From NCBI GenBank assembly GCA_949841355.1, contig CATKZP010000003.1:124001-188000 (forward strand): a DNA stretch of 64,000 nt. Direction: 5' to 3'. The DNA comes from an uncultured Oscillospiraceae bacterium. GTDB lineage: Bacteria > Bacillota > Clostridia > Oscillospirales > Oscillospiraceae. Position numbers and translations under genes: made by a program. Shown piece after piece: positions 50,764 to 60,254 of the stretch (positions within the stretch are counted from its first letter, which is position 1; every line of letters begins with the position of its first letter). Below the pieces are notes generated by a model. That model saw only the letters and a list, made by a program, of their open reading frames with translations. It had not been told where the DNA came from and made no database searches.

Positions 50764-52131
50764 ATGGTCCACACATTCATCTGCTTAAACGTGCCCGTGG
50801 CGGTGGACGTGAACAGCGGCGCCGTCCACGTGCTGGACAGAACTGCCTACGACGTGCTCTCTCTGCTGGACGCCCCTATGGTGGACGTCTGCCCCAGGGA
50901 AATTTATGAAAAGCTGCCCCAATATACCCGCGACGTGGTGGACGGGGCTTGGGCTGAACTGCTGGAGCTCCAGAAAAACGGCCTGCTGTTCACTGATGAC
51001 AACTACATTGACCCCGCTGCGGCCGCTCTCATGCAGCAGGACGCCCCCATCAAAGCCCTGTGCCTGCATGTGTCCCACGACTGTAATTTGAGGTGCCAAT
51101 ACTGCTTCGCCTCCACCGGAGACTTTGGCACCGGCCACCGTATGACCATGGATATTGAGACAGCGAAAAAGGCCATCGACTTCGTGATCCAACGCTCCGG
51201 CGCCCGCCGGAATATCGAGGTGGACTTTTTCGGCGGAGAACCGCTGATGGCAATGGATACGGTGAAGGCTACGGTGGAATATGCCCGATCTTTGGAGAAG
51301 GAGCACAACAAAAACTTCCGCTTCACCATCACCACCAACGGCGTGCTGCTCAGCGATGAGAATATTGAGTACATTAATCGGGAGATGTCCAACGCAGTAC
51401 TGTCTCTGGACGGCCGGCCTGAGGTCAATGACCGGATGCGGAAAACGGTGAGCGGAGGCGGAAGCTATGAGGTTATTCTCCCGAAGTTTCAAAAGCTGGT
51501 GCAGGGGAGGGGAGAGAAGGATTATTACCTGCGCGGCACCTTTACCCGTCACAACCCAGATTTTGCCGCAGACGTGCTCCACATTGCCGATCAGGGTTTT
51601 CGCCATGTGTCGGTGGAGCCGGTGGTGGGCAGTCCGGACTGCGACTATGTTTTTCGGGAGGAAGACCTGCCCGGCATCCTGGAGGAGTATGAGCGGCTGG
51701 CGGCGGAGCTGCTGAAACGGAACGACGTAAATTTCTTCCACTTCAACGTGGACTTGTCCCAGGGGCCCTGTGTCATCAAGCGGATGCGTGGCTGCGGCGC
51801 CGGGTGCGAATATGTGGCTATCACGCCGGAGGGGGATATTTACCCCTGCCACCAGTTTGTAGGCAATGAGGCGTACAAGCTGGGCAATGTCTATGATGGA
51901 ACCTTCGATATAGATTTGTCCCGGAAATTTGCCGGGCTCAATATCTACACCCGGCCCGACTGCAAAGACTGCTGGGCCCGGTTCTATTGCAGCGGGGGCT
52001 GTTCCGCATCCAACCTGCTTGTCAATGGCGACATAAAAAAGCCCAACCGTTTTGGATGCGATATGCAGCGCAAGCGCCTGGAGTGTGCCATTGCTATGAA
52101 AGCTATCCGGGCAGGCCTGGCAGGGAAGTGA
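50764..52131 (+). CDS. scfB: Radical SAM SCIFF maturase
   Basis: 455 residues. An N-terminal PqqD-like leader-binding domain is followed by the radical SAM motif CNLRCQYC (about residue 104) and FFGGEPLM. A C-terminal SPASM/twitch domain carries CHQF, CKDCWARFYCSGGC and a final Cys for two more Fe-S clusters. It installs thioether bonds between Cys and the alpha or gamma carbons of acceptor residues in the SCIFF peptide encoded 70 bp upstream. Confidence 0.95.
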   Translation: MVHTFICLNVPVAVDVNSGAVHVLDRTAYDVLSLLDAPMVDVCPREIYEKLPQYTRDVVDGAWAELLELQKNGLLFTDDNYIDPAAAALMQQDAPIKALCLHVSHDCNLRCQYCFASTGDFGTGHRMTMDIETAKKAIDFVIQRSGARRNIEVDFFGGEPLMAMDTVKATVEYARSLEKEHNKNFRFTITTNGVLLSDENIEYINREMSNAVLSLDGRPEVNDRMRKTVSGGGSYEVILPKFQKLVQGRGEKDYYLRGTFTRHNPDFAADVLHIADQGFRHVSVEPVVGSPDCDYVFREEDLPGILEEYERLAAELLKRNDVNFFHFNVDLSQGPCVIKRMRGCGAGCEYVAITPEGDIYPCHQFVGNEAYKLGNVYDGTFDIDLSRKFAGLNIYTRPDCKDCWARFYCSGGCSASNLLVNGDIKKPNRFGCDMQRKRLECAIAMKAIRAGLAGK

Positions 52132-52161
52132 ATAAGGGCCTAAGAAACCCCAAAAAACAAT

Positions 52162-52203
52162 GAACAGCCCTGAATCTCAACATTTTGAGGTTCAGGGCTG
52201 TTC
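52162..52203 (+). terminator. Terminator after scfB
   Basis: A 19-bp stem with one mismatch (GAACAGCCCTGAATCTCAA with complement) and a very small loop. Only a few T residues follow. Confidence 0.7.
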
Positions 52204-52530
52204 TGTTACAATATCCTGTGTTTTCTGATGAGAAGTCCTCTTAGCCTTTACACAGTTTACATAATATTATTTACATAAAACAGCGCTATAAAAAATTTTT
52301 TTAAATTTGGCCGAAGCCTCTTGCCTTTCTGATAAAAGAGGTCTATAGTAAAAGGGCACTGTTCCACTGCGCCATAAGTGTTCTTTGCTTTCATCAGAAG
52401 CAGTTACCTACAGCTGATTACAATACGTGTTCACTGTAAGGCGTGTTGACAAAGTGTGCCCCTTTACCCTCCATAACTTTTTTGATTGACCAGCATAGTC
52501 TCCTTCTTCTCCGCATAGTATGGTTTTACT
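52204..52530. other. AT-rich gap between scfB and spoIIM
   Basis: No gene is seen on either strand. The AT-rich part (52240-52330) has several TTTACAtAATATT-like stretches, and TTGACA occurs at 52445, but I could not pair them into a convincing promoter. Any sigma-E promoter for spoIIM should lie here. Confidence 0.4.
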
Positions 52531-53181
52531 TTGAGCTATATGTGGGAAAGACGGGGTGACGGAGGGGTGACAGGCCGCAGGATAGGACGCCAGCTTAAGA
52601 TGCCCCCAGTCTTGGATGGCTTGAATCAATTGGCGGTGCTGGGTGCCTGTTTTATAGCAGGTGCATTAGGCGGTTTCTTTTTTTCCGGCTGGAGCAGAGA
52701 TAGCCTGGACCTGCTGGACTACCTACAACATTATTTTCAGTTGGCTGGTCAGGGAAACGGAATAGAACCATCTCTGTGGTCCTCCATTTGGGACTTGGTG
52801 CGTTGGCCGCTGGCCGCTCTTTTACTAGGTGCATCCACATTTGGTGCAGTGGGGATACCAGCTTTACTGGCGGTCCGGGGATTTTTGTTGGCCTACTCAA
52901 CCGCAATCTTTGCTCGGCTGTTCGGGCTGCCGGGCATGGCAGCCTCCTTGGCGGCTTTCGGTATTACCGCCTTGGTGGCGGTGCCGGTGCTGTTTGTGGT
53001 GTCAGTGGACGCGTTTCATCAATCGCTGGGCAGACTGTCCGGTGAACGTCCTCCGGCGTGGAGCCAGCGGGCTCAGGCGCTATCCCCCTGTGCGGGGTTG
53101 TTGATACTGGCTGTAGCGCTGCAGCAGACGTTGATGCCTGCACTACTTACGGCGGTGTGCGCCCGCCTGTTTATTTCATGA
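52531..53181 (+). CDS. spoIIM: Stage II sporulation protein M
   Basis: 216 residues or fewer; the start is uncertain (ATG 52531 or 52540). About five membrane segments occur, including [21 protein letters not shown], split here as [15 protein letters not shown] and FFFSGW, and GVFLL-like stretches such as [15 protein letters not shown]. SpoIIM joins SpoIID and SpoIIP in the DMP machine that thins septal peptidoglycan for engulfment. The gene order spoIIM-xerD is conserved with B. subtilis, which supports the call more than residue identity does. Confidence 0.8.
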   Translation: MSYMWERRGDGGVTGRRIGRQLKMPPVLDGLNQLAVLGACFIAGALGGFFFSGWSRDSLDLLDYLQHYFQLAGQGNGIEPSLWSSIWDLVRWPLAALLLGASTFGAVGIPALLAVRGFLLAYSTAIFARLFGLPGMAASLAAFGITALVAVPVLFVVSVDAFHQSLGRLSGERPPAWSQRAQALSPCAGLLILAVALQQTLMPALLTAVCARLFIS

Positions 53182-53198
53182 GGGAGGAGGCGAGTGTT

Positions 53199-54077
53199 TT
53201 GGATCATATTTCTGGCTATGAGGAATGGTTGGCACAGGAGAAGCGGGCCGCCACCAATACGCTCAGCTCCTATCTCCGGGATGTGCGCCAGTTTGCCGAC
53301 TGGGCGGATAAAGAACACCTGGCCCTCACTCAGGTAAATCAGGAGGACATACGGCGCTATGCCCAGCACCTGGAGAAAAAAGGGAAGTCCAACGCCACGG
53401 TGGTGCGCTCAATTGCGGCGTTGAAATCTTTTTATACATATCTCATCTCCATCCGGGCGGTGCAGGTCAATCCGGCCAAAGGCTTTACCCCCAGCCGTGT
53501 AGAACGTAAGCTGCCCTCCATTCTCTCAAACCATGAGGTAGACTTGTTTTTGGAGCAGCCAGATCCCTCTGACTCCAAGGGCTGTCGGGATAAGGCTATG
53601 CTGGAACTGCTGTATGCCACGGGCATCCGAGTGTCTGAGTTGATTTCTCTGGATATCCAGGATCTGAACCTGTCCGCCAGCTTTTTGCGGTGCAGGAGCA
53701 GAAATAAGGAACGAGTGGTACCCCTTTATAAGGGGGCCGTGCGGGCCATGGCCGCCTATATCAGCGAGGTGCGTCCCCAGCTGCTGGAGGACCCAGAGGA
53801 AACCGCTCTCTTCGTCAATATGAATGGAGAGCGGATGAGCCGTCAAGGTTTCTGGAAGATTGTGAAATGCTATCAGGACAAGGCTGGTATCCATAAGGAT
53901 ATTACACCCCACACTCTGCGGCATTCTTTTGCCACCCACTTGCTGGAAAATGGGGCGGACCTGAAGTCCATCCAGAAAATGCTGGGCCATGCAGATATCT
54001 CTGCCACCCAGATCTATACCCAAGTGGTCAATCAAAAGCTCCGGGACGTCTATTCCATGGCCCATCCCCGGGCCTGA
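53199..54077 (+). CDS. xerD: Tyrosine recombinase XerD
   Basis: 292 residues. A SAM-like N-terminal domain is followed by the catalytic set: Arg in [26 protein letters not shown] (His-x-x-Arg), [15 protein letters not shown] (His and nucleophilic Tyr). TTG 53199 lies 8 nt after GGAGGAGG and gives the usual length. It resolves chromosome dimers at dif with XerC, and matches the spoIIM-xerD order of other spore formers. Confidence 0.92.
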   Translation: MDHISGYEEWLAQEKRAATNTLSSYLRDVRQFADWADKEHLALTQVNQEDIRRYAQHLEKKGKSNATVVRSIAALKSFYTYLISIRAVQVNPAKGFTPSRVERKLPSILSNHEVDLFLEQPDPSDSKGCRDKAMLELLYATGIRVSELISLDIQDLNLSASFLRCRSRNKERVVPLYKGAVRAMAAYISEVRPQLLEDPEETALFVNMNGERMSRQGFWKIVKCYQDKAGIHKDITPHTLRHSFATHLLENGADLKSIQKMLGHADISATQIYTQVVNQKLRDVYSMAHPRA

Positions 54078-54180
54078 GGACCAAATCTTCGCGGCGGATG
54101 ATACCATCATCCGCCGTTTTTGCTTGTCTTTGGTGCCCATCTGTGGTATCATAAGGTTAATAAACTGGGGAGGTGTACGG

Positions 54181-54672
54181 GTGCTCATCCTTGGAATAGA
54201 CCCAGGCTACGCCATCGTCGGCTTCGGACTGGTGGAGTCCACTGGTGGAAAATACCGGATGGCCGCCTGCGGCGCCATCAACACCCCAGCAGGAGTGCGG
54301 CTGCCCGCCCGGCTTTGGCAGATCGCCACTGACCTGGAAGCGCTCATCGGCCAGTTTCACCCGGACGTAATGGCCATAGAAGAACTGTTCTTCAATCACA
54401 ACGTCACCACTGGCATCGGCGTGGCCCAGGCCAGAGGCGTGATTCTCATGACGGCGGAAAAGTTGGGCCTGCCCATCTGCGAATACAATCCTTCTCAGGT
54501 GAAGCAGGCGGTGGTAGGGTATGGCAAAGCGGAAAAGCGGCAAGTGATGGACATGACGAGGAGACTCTTAAATCTCAACGCCGTTCCCAAGCCGGACGAC
54601 GCCGCCGACGCGGTGGCAATCGCTCTATGCCACGCCCGGTCATCTACCTCACTGTTAAAAACGTTACATTGA
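54181..54672 (+). CDS. ruvC: Holliday junction endonuclease RuvC
   Basis: 163 residues from GTG 54181 behind GGGGAGGTG. The catalytic acids are visible in ILGIDPGYA, AIEELFF and PDDAADAVAIALCHA. It cuts Holliday junctions together with RuvAB, encoded just downstream. Confidence 0.95.
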   Translation: MLILGIDPGYAIVGFGLVESTGGKYRMAACGAINTPAGVRLPARLWQIATDLEALIGQFHPDVMAIEELFFNHNVTTGIGVAQARGVILMTAEKLGLPICEYNPSQVKQAVVGYGKAEKRQVMDMTRRLLNLNAVPKPDDAADAVAIALCHARSSTSLLKTLH

Positions 54673-54688
54673 GTTTGGAGAGATCATT

Positions 54689-55294
54689 GTGTTTTACTAT
54701 GTGAATGGAACTGTAGCTCACATCGAGCCTTATCTGGCTGTTATTGACTGTGGAGGGGTGGGCTATGCTTGCCGTACTACCAATTACACCATTGGGAAAC
54801 TCAGTATGGGGAAAGCTATTAAGCTTTACACTCATTTGTATGTCCGGGAGGAGATTTTCGAATTGTACGGCTTTGCCAGCGAGAGCGAGCTGGGGTGTTT
54901 TCGGATGCTCATAGGGGTATCCGGCGTGGGCCCCAAGGCGGCGCTGGCCATCCTTTCTTCCAACAGCCCGGAGGGACTGGCCATGGCCATCGTATCCGGT
55001 AATGAAAAGGCGCTGACCTCCGCGCCGGGCATCGGCAAGAAAATCGCTCAGCGCATCATTCTGGAGCTGAAGGACAAGTTGGCCAAAGGACAGCTTGTCA
55101 CGGGCGGGGGGGAGACCCTTGCCAGCAGCGTCACCATTATCCCGGAGAACAAGGCCAGTGAGGCGTCTGCCGCTCTGGCAGTGCTTGGCTACAGTCAAAG
55201 CGAGATCGCCGCAGCGTTGAAAGGGATTGATTTGGACGGGCTGTCTCTGGAAAACGTCATCAAACAGGCGTTGAAGAAGATGGTGAAGGCGTGA
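54689..55294 (+). CDS. ruvA: Holliday junction helicase subunit RuvA
   Basis: 201 residues from GTG 54689. The N-terminal OB-fold (YYVNGTVAHIEPYLAVIDCGG) precedes two helix-hairpin-helix motifs (GVGPKAALAIL, APGIGKKIAQRIILELKD) and a C-terminal RuvB-binding domain (EASAALAVLGYSQSEIAAAL). The stop overlaps the next gene. Confidence 0.96.
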   Translation: MFYYVNGTVAHIEPYLAVIDCGGVGYACRTTNYTIGKLSMGKAIKLYTHLYVREEIFELYGFASESELGCFRMLIGVSGVGPKAALAILSSNSPEGLAMAIVSGNEKALTSAPGIGKKIAQRIILELKDKLAKGQLVTGGGETLASSVTIIPENKASEASAALAVLGYSQSEIAAALKGIDLDGLSLENVIKQALKKMVKA

Positions 55295-55803
55295 AAACGC
55301 TCTTATTTGTCAACGGTCCCATGGGCGTGGGTAAGACCACTGTGTGCAAGGCGCTGCTAGAGCGGCTGACGCCCAGCGTATACTTGGATGGGGATTGGTG
55401 TTGGAACATGAATCCCTTTCAGGTGACCTATGAAACCAAGTCCATGGTGCTGGACAATATCACCGCTATGCTCTCTCGATTTCTCGCCTGTCCGGAATTG
55501 GAGTATGTTCTTTTTGGCTGGGTTATGAACCGGCCTGAGATTGCTCAAACTATTTTGAACCAGCTAAAACTAGATGGTGTTAAGGTTTTTCAATATACAC
55601 TGCTCTGTACCGAAGAGACTCTGCGTTATCGCCTCGGCCAGGATATTCAGGCCGGACTCCGTGGCGCTGATATTTTGGAGCGTGGTGTCAGCTATCTGCC
55701 GCTTTATGCTAGCCAAAACACGATTAAAATTATGACAGACAGTCTCCCACCCCAAGAGATTGCGGAAGAGATTATGACGCAGATGCGAAAAAAGGCGCTA
55801 TGA
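55291..55803 (+). CDS. P-loop kinase-like NTPase
   Basis: 170 residues from GTG 55291, overlapping the ruvA stop. Walker A is NGPMGVGKTT (about residue 8), followed by YLDGDWCW, which suggests a small-molecule kinase of the shikimate/gluconate-kinase-like AAA_33 group. GADILERGVSYLPLY and LPPQEIAEEI resemble the lid and C-terminal helix. The substrate is unknown. It is wedged between ruvA and ruvB. Confidence 0.75.
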   Translation: MKTLLFVNGPMGVGKTTVCKALLERLTPSVYLDGDWCWNMNPFQVTYETKSMVLDNITAMLSRFLACPELEYVLFGWVMNRPEIAQTILNQLKLDGVKVFQYTLLCTEETLRYRLGQDIQAGLRGADILERGVSYLPLYASQNTIKIMTDSLPPQEIAEEIMTQMRKKAL

Positions 55804-55865
55804 AGTATGCTGATCGCCTGTATTCCAATTGTTGCTCGTCAAAACAATGAGAAAGAAGTGAAGCC

Positions 55866-56087
55866 ATGGACATAGACTCCCGTTTTCTCTGCGGAGAAGA
55901 GGCAGACCCGAGGCTGACCGTTGAGCTGTGGAAACCGTCGCCCTATCTGCCGAACAGTTCCCCCTGCTTTGACGGGATGTATTTTGACGAGCGCGACCTC
56001 GTATTCAGATTCAGCGACGGCGATTATCTGAGGCCCAAGACCTACGAGATGCAGGTGGTGTTTTCCGGCGCCTTTGAGAGTATGTGA
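55866..56087 (+). CDS. Small protein of unknown function (possible N-terminal half)
   Basis: 73 residues; GAAGTGAAGCC precedes ATG 55866. Acidic and beta-rich in look (EADPRLTVELWKPSPYLPNS, MYFDERDLVFRFSDGDYL). It ends in TGA directly followed, in the same frame, by the ATG of the next frame, so the two may be halves of one gene broken by a nonsense change. Confidence 0.55.
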   Translation: MDIDSRFLCGEEADPRLTVELWKPSPYLPNSSPCFDGMYFDERDLVFRFSDGDYLRPKTYEMQVVFSGAFESM

Positions 56088-56420
56088 ATGAACGCCCTGT
56101 CTGTTTATGAGGACGGCAGAATTTTTGCGCTGGCAGAAAAGGCAGGGCTTAAACACGAGGATCGACCGGGCTTCTGGGAGTTTCGCTGCAAATATACCAA
56201 TTTCTTCAACTGGTGCCTAGAAAAACAGTTTAACGACCGAATTTTAGAGGAGCAGGGATATCACTATATTCTGGTTGCGGACGATACCTTTGCGGAGGTA
56301 CTCTGCACTGAGCCGCCTTGGGTCTTTTTTGACGGATACGGTTTGGACATTCCGGAAGGGGCTTGCGAAAGGGCCCCGAAATGTGATTTCCTTTACAACT
56401 ACAAGTCCGACGGGGACTGA
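56088..56420 (+). CDS. Small protein of unknown function (possible C-terminal half)
   Basis: 110 residues in the same frame as, and abutting, the previous one; only a weak GAGAG lies before ATG 56088. Aromatic-rich (FWEFRCKYTNFFNWCLEKQF, WVFFDGYGLDIPEG). I recognise no family. It may be read separately by re-initiation or be the remainder of a broken gene. Confidence 0.5.
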   Translation: MNALSVYEDGRIFALAEKAGLKHEDRPGFWEFRCKYTNFFNWCLEKQFNDRILEEQGYHYILVADDTFAEVLCTEPPWVFFDGYGLDIPEGACERAPKCDFLYNYKSDGD

Positions 56421-56435
56421 TGAGGAGGCGGGAGC

Positions 56436-57497
56436 TTGAGCATTGATTTTTCCGACAATGGCGGCTTTGAGACGGAAGCCCCCCTGGTGACTACCTCTCT
56501 GACCCGAGATGATGAGGGGGAGGGTTCTCTGCGCCCAAAATCTCTGGTGGAGTACATCGGCCAGGAGAAAGCCAAGGGCAATTTGTCCATCTTTATTCAG
56601 GCGGCTAAGATGCGTGGTGAGCCTTTGGACCATGTACTGCTTCATGGTCCCCCGGGTCTGGGCAAAACCACCCTGTCCGGCATTATCGCCAACGAGATGG
56701 GGGTGAATATCCGCATTACCTCCGGTCCCGCCATCGAAAAGCCTGGGGATCTGGCGGCGTTGCTCACCAATTTGCAGGAAAACGACATTCTATTTGTTGA
56801 TGAAATCCATCGGCTCAACCGCTCTGTGGAAGAAATCTTGTATCCTGCCATGGAGGACTATGCCATCGACATTATTATCGGCAAGGGCCCCTCGGCCAAC
56901 TCCATCCGGTTGGATCTTCCCAAGTTTACCCTCATCGGCGCAACCACCCGGGCGGGACAACTTTCTGCGCCTCTGCGGGACCGTTTTGGTGTCACGCTGC
57001 GGCTGGAGCTATACACACCGGCGGAACTTGCGCTCATCGTCACCCGGTCCGCCGGGATTTTAGAGGTGCCAATAGAAGGGGAGGGCGCTTTGGAGATCGC
57101 TCGGCGCAGCCGGGGCACCCCACGTATTGCCAACCGAATGCTGCGCCGAGTGCGGGATTTTGCCCAAGTAACCGCCGGAGGTGTGGTCACCCGAGCTGTG
57201 GCTGACCGGGCGCTGAAAGCGTTGGAAATCGACGAATTAGGTCTGGATAATGTGGACCGAAGAATGATGGAAAGCATTATCGTCAATTACGGTGGAGGCC
57301 CGGTAGGCCTAGATACCTTGGCTGCTACCATCAATGAGGAATCCATTACCTTAGAAGATGTCTATGAGCCCTACCTGATGCAGCTGGGTTTTCTCACTCG
57401 GACGCCCCGTGGACGATGCGTCACACCAAAGGCTTACCGCCATTTGGGACTGACGCTTCCCGGCCATGAAGATATGCCGGAGCAGCTCTCCTTTTGA
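56436..57497 (+). CDS. ruvB: Holliday junction helicase subunit RuvB
   Basis: 353 residues from TTG 56436 (GAGGAGGCGGGAG upstream). [15 protein letters not shown] opens the AAA+ domain; Walker A is GPPGLGKTT, Walker B VDEIHR, sensor 1 [18 protein letters not shown] (with the Arg finger), and a winged helix closes the protein ([20 protein letters not shown]). It is the branch-migration motor, separated from ruvA by about 1.1 kb of small genes. Confidence 0.97.
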   Translation: MSIDFSDNGGFETEAPLVTTSLTRDDEGEGSLRPKSLVEYIGQEKAKGNLSIFIQAAKMRGEPLDHVLLHGPPGLGKTTLSGIIANEMGVNIRITSGPAIEKPGDLAALLTNLQENDILFVDEIHRLNRSVEEILYPAMEDYAIDIIIGKGPSANSIRLDLPKFTLIGATTRAGQLSAPLRDRFGVTLRLELYTPAELALIVTRSAGILEVPIEGEGALEIARRSRGTPRIANRMLRRVRDFAQVTAGGVVTRAVADRALKALEIDELGLDNVDRRMMESIIVNYGGGPVGLDTLAATINEESITLEDVYEPYLMQLGFLTRTPRGRCVTPKAYRHLGLTLPGHEDMPEQLSF

Positions 57498-57641
57498 GCA
57501 AAGCCTCTTAAACTTGGAAGTATTCGGAAGTTTCTTCCGTTTTCTTTCAGATTTCCGCAGGGTTTAGAGCATTTCCTAAAAAAATCGTGGAAAGTAATTG
57601 ACAATTCGGCAGTTTTGTGATTAAATAAACAAGGTTGAACT

Positions 57642-58232
57642 ATGAGTGGACTCACATTAAAAATTAATGAATATAGTGATGAGGCGCTTTGCTCTCTAGC
57701 CGCCCAAGGTTGCCAAAATGCGGAAGAAGAATTGGTTAAGCGGTATTTCCGCCATGTGCGTGTGTGCGCCCGCCCCTATTTTTTAGCTGGCGGAGACAGC
57801 GAAGATTTAATTCAAGAGGCAATGTTTGGGCTGTTAAAGGCCATTCGAGAGTTTGAACCAAGCCGTGATGCCCGGTTCAAAACATTTGCGGAGGTATGTA
57901 TCCGCAATCGGATCTGTTCAGCTGTAGCCAGTGCTGCCCGAAGCAAGCATGCGCCGCTGAATGATAGTATACCGTTTGAGTCTCCCATGATGGGTTCTGA
58001 GGCAAGCCCTGAAGAACTGTATATCAGCAGGGAAGAGGAGACAGAGTTGCTAACCCGGTTGGATCAGCAGCTATCTTCGCTGGAGCGGGAAGTTTTGACC
58101 CGTTTTCTGCTTGGGTTGTCCTATCAAGAGATCAGCGAGCAGGTGGGCCGCCCAGTTAAATCCGTGGACAATGCCGTCCAGCGAATCCGGCGTAAAGTTG
58201 CCGGCAGTTTAGGCGTTTTCAGCGAAAGCTGA
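57642..58232 (+). CDS. sigH: Sigma factor H (stationary phase/sporulation)
   Basis: 196 residues. Region 2 reads VCARPYFLAGGDSEDLIQEAMFGLLKAIREF in sequence (two parts) and KTFAEVCIRNRICSAV; region 4 reads LSSLEREVLTRFLLGLSYQEI and GRPVKSVDNAVQRIRRKV. These match SigH closely (B. subtilis: ARSYFLIGADREDIVQEGMIGLYKSIRDF), so it probably starts the sporulation cascade by driving spo0A-type promoters. No clear binding site precedes ATG 57642. Confidence 0.88.
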   Translation: MSGLTLKINEYSDEALCSLAAQGCQNAEEELVKRYFRHVRVCARPYFLAGGDSEDLIQEAMFGLLKAIREFEPSRDARFKTFAEVCIRNRICSAVASAARSKHAPLNDSIPFESPMMGSEASPEELYISREEETELLTRLDQQLSSLEREVLTRFLLGLSYQEISEQVGRPVKSVDNAVQRIRRKVAGSLGVFSES

Positions 58233-58298
58233 CGCAAATATTACAGTCCCAGCAGGTTGTATTTCCGATTCTGGGCATCAAAAGAGAGGGTATTTCCA

Positions 58299-58577
58299 AT
58301 GTACGAAGACAAGACCTTAGTTTGCAAAGAGTGTGGCCAGGAGTTCGTGTTCACTGCCGGTGAGCAGGAGTTCTACGCTGAGCGCGGTTTCCAGAACGAG
58401 CCCCAGCGCTGCAAGGCCTGCCGCGATGCCCGCAAGGCCGCTGCCCGTGGTCCCCGCGAGTACTTCACCGCTGTCTGCGCTGCCTGTGGCGGCGAGGCCA
58501 AGGTTCCTTTTGAGCCGAAGTCTGACCGTCCGGTCTACTGCAGCGAGTGCTTTGCCAAGATGCGTGGCGAGGGCTGA
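58299..58577 (+). CDS. Zinc-ribbon protein
   Basis: 92 residues from ATG 58299 behind AGAGAGGG. It has two CxxC-x(n)-CxxC zinc sites: CKECGQEF...CKACRDARK in the first half, and CAACGGEAKVPF...CSECF in the second. Such short proteins are common next to sigma or transcription genes in clostridia; their function is unknown. A strong terminator follows. Confidence 0.82.
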   Translation: MYEDKTLVCKECGQEFVFTAGEQEFYAERGFQNEPQRCKACRDARKAAARGPREYFTAVCAACGGEAKVPFEPKSDRPVYCSECFAKMRGEG

Positions 58578-58590
58578 GTAGAAAAATGAC

Positions 58591-58623
58591 AAAAAGGGCT
58601 GTGCCATTGGCACGGCCCTTTTT
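58591..58623 (+). terminator. Terminator after the zinc-ribbon gene
   Basis: AAAAAGGGCTGTGCC and GGCACGGCCCTTTTT enclose a 3-nt loop. Confidence 0.92.
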
Positions 58624-58652
58624 CTCTTTCGAAAAAGTTTTTTGGAACTAAC

Positions 58653-58681
58653 TTGTGCGTTTGCACGGATTATGATATAAT
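58653..58681 (+). promoter_or_regulatory. Sigma-A promoter of purB
   Basis: TTGTGC, a 17-bp spacer and a perfect TATAAT. The leader to purB is about 100 nt; I see no purine riboswitch in it. Confidence 0.72.
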
Positions 58682-58787
58682 GCCGATAACACTTAATTTC
58701 GGTCTTTGGGGTTGAATCTCGCAGAATAGCTCAAAATCTTCAAAATAATTCCATATAAAATTTGCTTAATAAGGATGTAGGTTTTCT

Positions 58788-60224
58788 ATGAATCGGTCAA
58801 ATTACGAAAGTCCGCTTTCCTCCCGCTACGCCAGTGAAAAAATGCAGTATATCTTCTCCGCAGATAAAAAATTTTCCACATGGCGCAGGCTGTGGGTCGC
58901 CCTCGCCCGTGCTGAGATGAAACTCGGTCTCCCAGTTACGCAGGAGCAGGTGAATGAGTTGGAGGCTCACATTACCGACATCAACTACGAGTTAGCGGCA
59001 AAAAAGGAGCAGGAGCTTCGCCACGACGTTATGGCCCACATCCATACCTATGGCACACAGTGCCCCGTTGCAATGCCCATCATCCATCTTGGGGCCACCA
59101 GCTGTTATGTGGGAGACAACACAGACATCATCATCATGCGGGAAGGGCTGAACCTTGTCAAGGATAAGCTGGTTCGTGTGCTCAGCGCATTGGCCATTTT
59201 TTCTGACAAGTATAAATCCTTGCCCACACTTGGTTTTACTCATTTTCAAGCCGCACAGCTGGTCACCGTTGGCAAGCGTGCCACCCTGTGGATGAATGAA
59301 CTGCTCCAAGATTTGGATGAAGTGGAGTACCGCATCACAACACTGAAGCTGTTAGGCTGTAAAGGTACCACCGGCACCCAGGCGTCATTCTTAGAGCTAT
59401 TCCATGGTGACCACGAAAAATGCAAAGAACTGGACCGGCATATTGCCAAAGAAATGGGTTTTGAAGATACTGTTCCCGTGTCCGGACAGACCTATTCCCG
59501 TAAGGTGGACGCCGCCGTCTTGGCCACACTGTCTGGCATCGCCCAGTCTGCCTGTAAATTCGCCACCGACGTGCGGCTTCTATGCCATTTGAAGGAGGTC
59601 GAGGAGCCCTTTGAAACCAAACAGATCGGCTCGTCTGCTATGCCTTACAAGCGCAATCCGATGCGCTGTGAGCGCATCTGCTCACTAGCCCGTTATGTCA
59701 TTGCGGACGCCGCTAACCCCGCTTATACTGCTGCAACTCAATGGTTTGAACGGACCTTGGACGACTCCGCCAACAAGCGCATATCTGTACCCGAGGCATT
59801 TTTGGCGGTAGACGCCATCCTCAACATCTATGAGAACGTGGCTTCCAGCCTTGTGGTCCATGAAAAGGTTATTGAAAAACACATCTTGGAGGAACTGCCC
59901 TTCATGGCCAGCGAGAATATCATGATGGACATGGTGCGCAGGGGAGGAGACCGTCAGCAGATTCACGAACGCATTCGGGTCCATTCTCAAGAGGCTGGGC
60001 GGAACGTAAAGGAGTTTGGCCTTACAAATAATCTGATTGACCTGTTGGCGGCTGATCCATTATTTGACTTGAGCAGCGAGGAGCTTTCCGCTCATATGGA
60101 GCCATCTCGCTATATCGGCCGTTGTCCGGAACAAGTGACGGATTACCTGAATGATTATATCCGCCCTGTACTGGAAGCGCATCGCTCTGCTTTTGAGGAG
60201 CAAACTGTGGAGTTGAAGGTTTAA
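58788..60224 (+). CDS. purB: Adenylosuccinate lyase
   Basis: 478 residues of the fumarase/aspartase superfamily, cleaving SAICAR and adenylosuccinate in purine synthesis. It opens YESPLSSRYASEKMQYIFS, has HLGATSCYVGDN with the catalytic His region, and the mobile signature loop GSSAMPYKRNPMRCERI. Upstream ATAAGGATG is a modest binding site. pfkA follows after 30 nt. Confidence 0.95.
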   Translation: MNRSNYESPLSSRYASEKMQYIFSADKKFSTWRRLWVALARAEMKLGLPVTQEQVNELEAHITDINYELAAKKEQELRHDVMAHIHTYGTQCPVAMPIIHLGATSCYVGDNTDIIIMREGLNLVKDKLVRVLSALAIFSDKYKSLPTLGFTHFQAAQLVTVGKRATLWMNELLQDLDEVEYRITTLKLLGCKGTTGTQASFLELFHGDHEKCKELDRHIAKEMGFEDTVPVSGQTYSRKVDAAVLATLSGIAQSACKFATDVRLLCHLKEVEEPFETKQIGSSAMPYKRNPMRCERICSLARYVIADAANPAYTAATQWFERTLDDSANKRISVPEAFLAVDAILNIYENVASSLVVHEKVIEKHILEELPFMASENIMMDMVRRGGDRQQIHERIRVHSQEAGRNVKEFGLTNNLIDLLAADPLFDLSSEELSAHMEPSRYIGRCPEQVTDYLNDYIRPVLEAHRSAFEEQTVELKV

Positions 60225-60254
60225 GCATATTTTACAGGAAAGGATTTGATTGTC

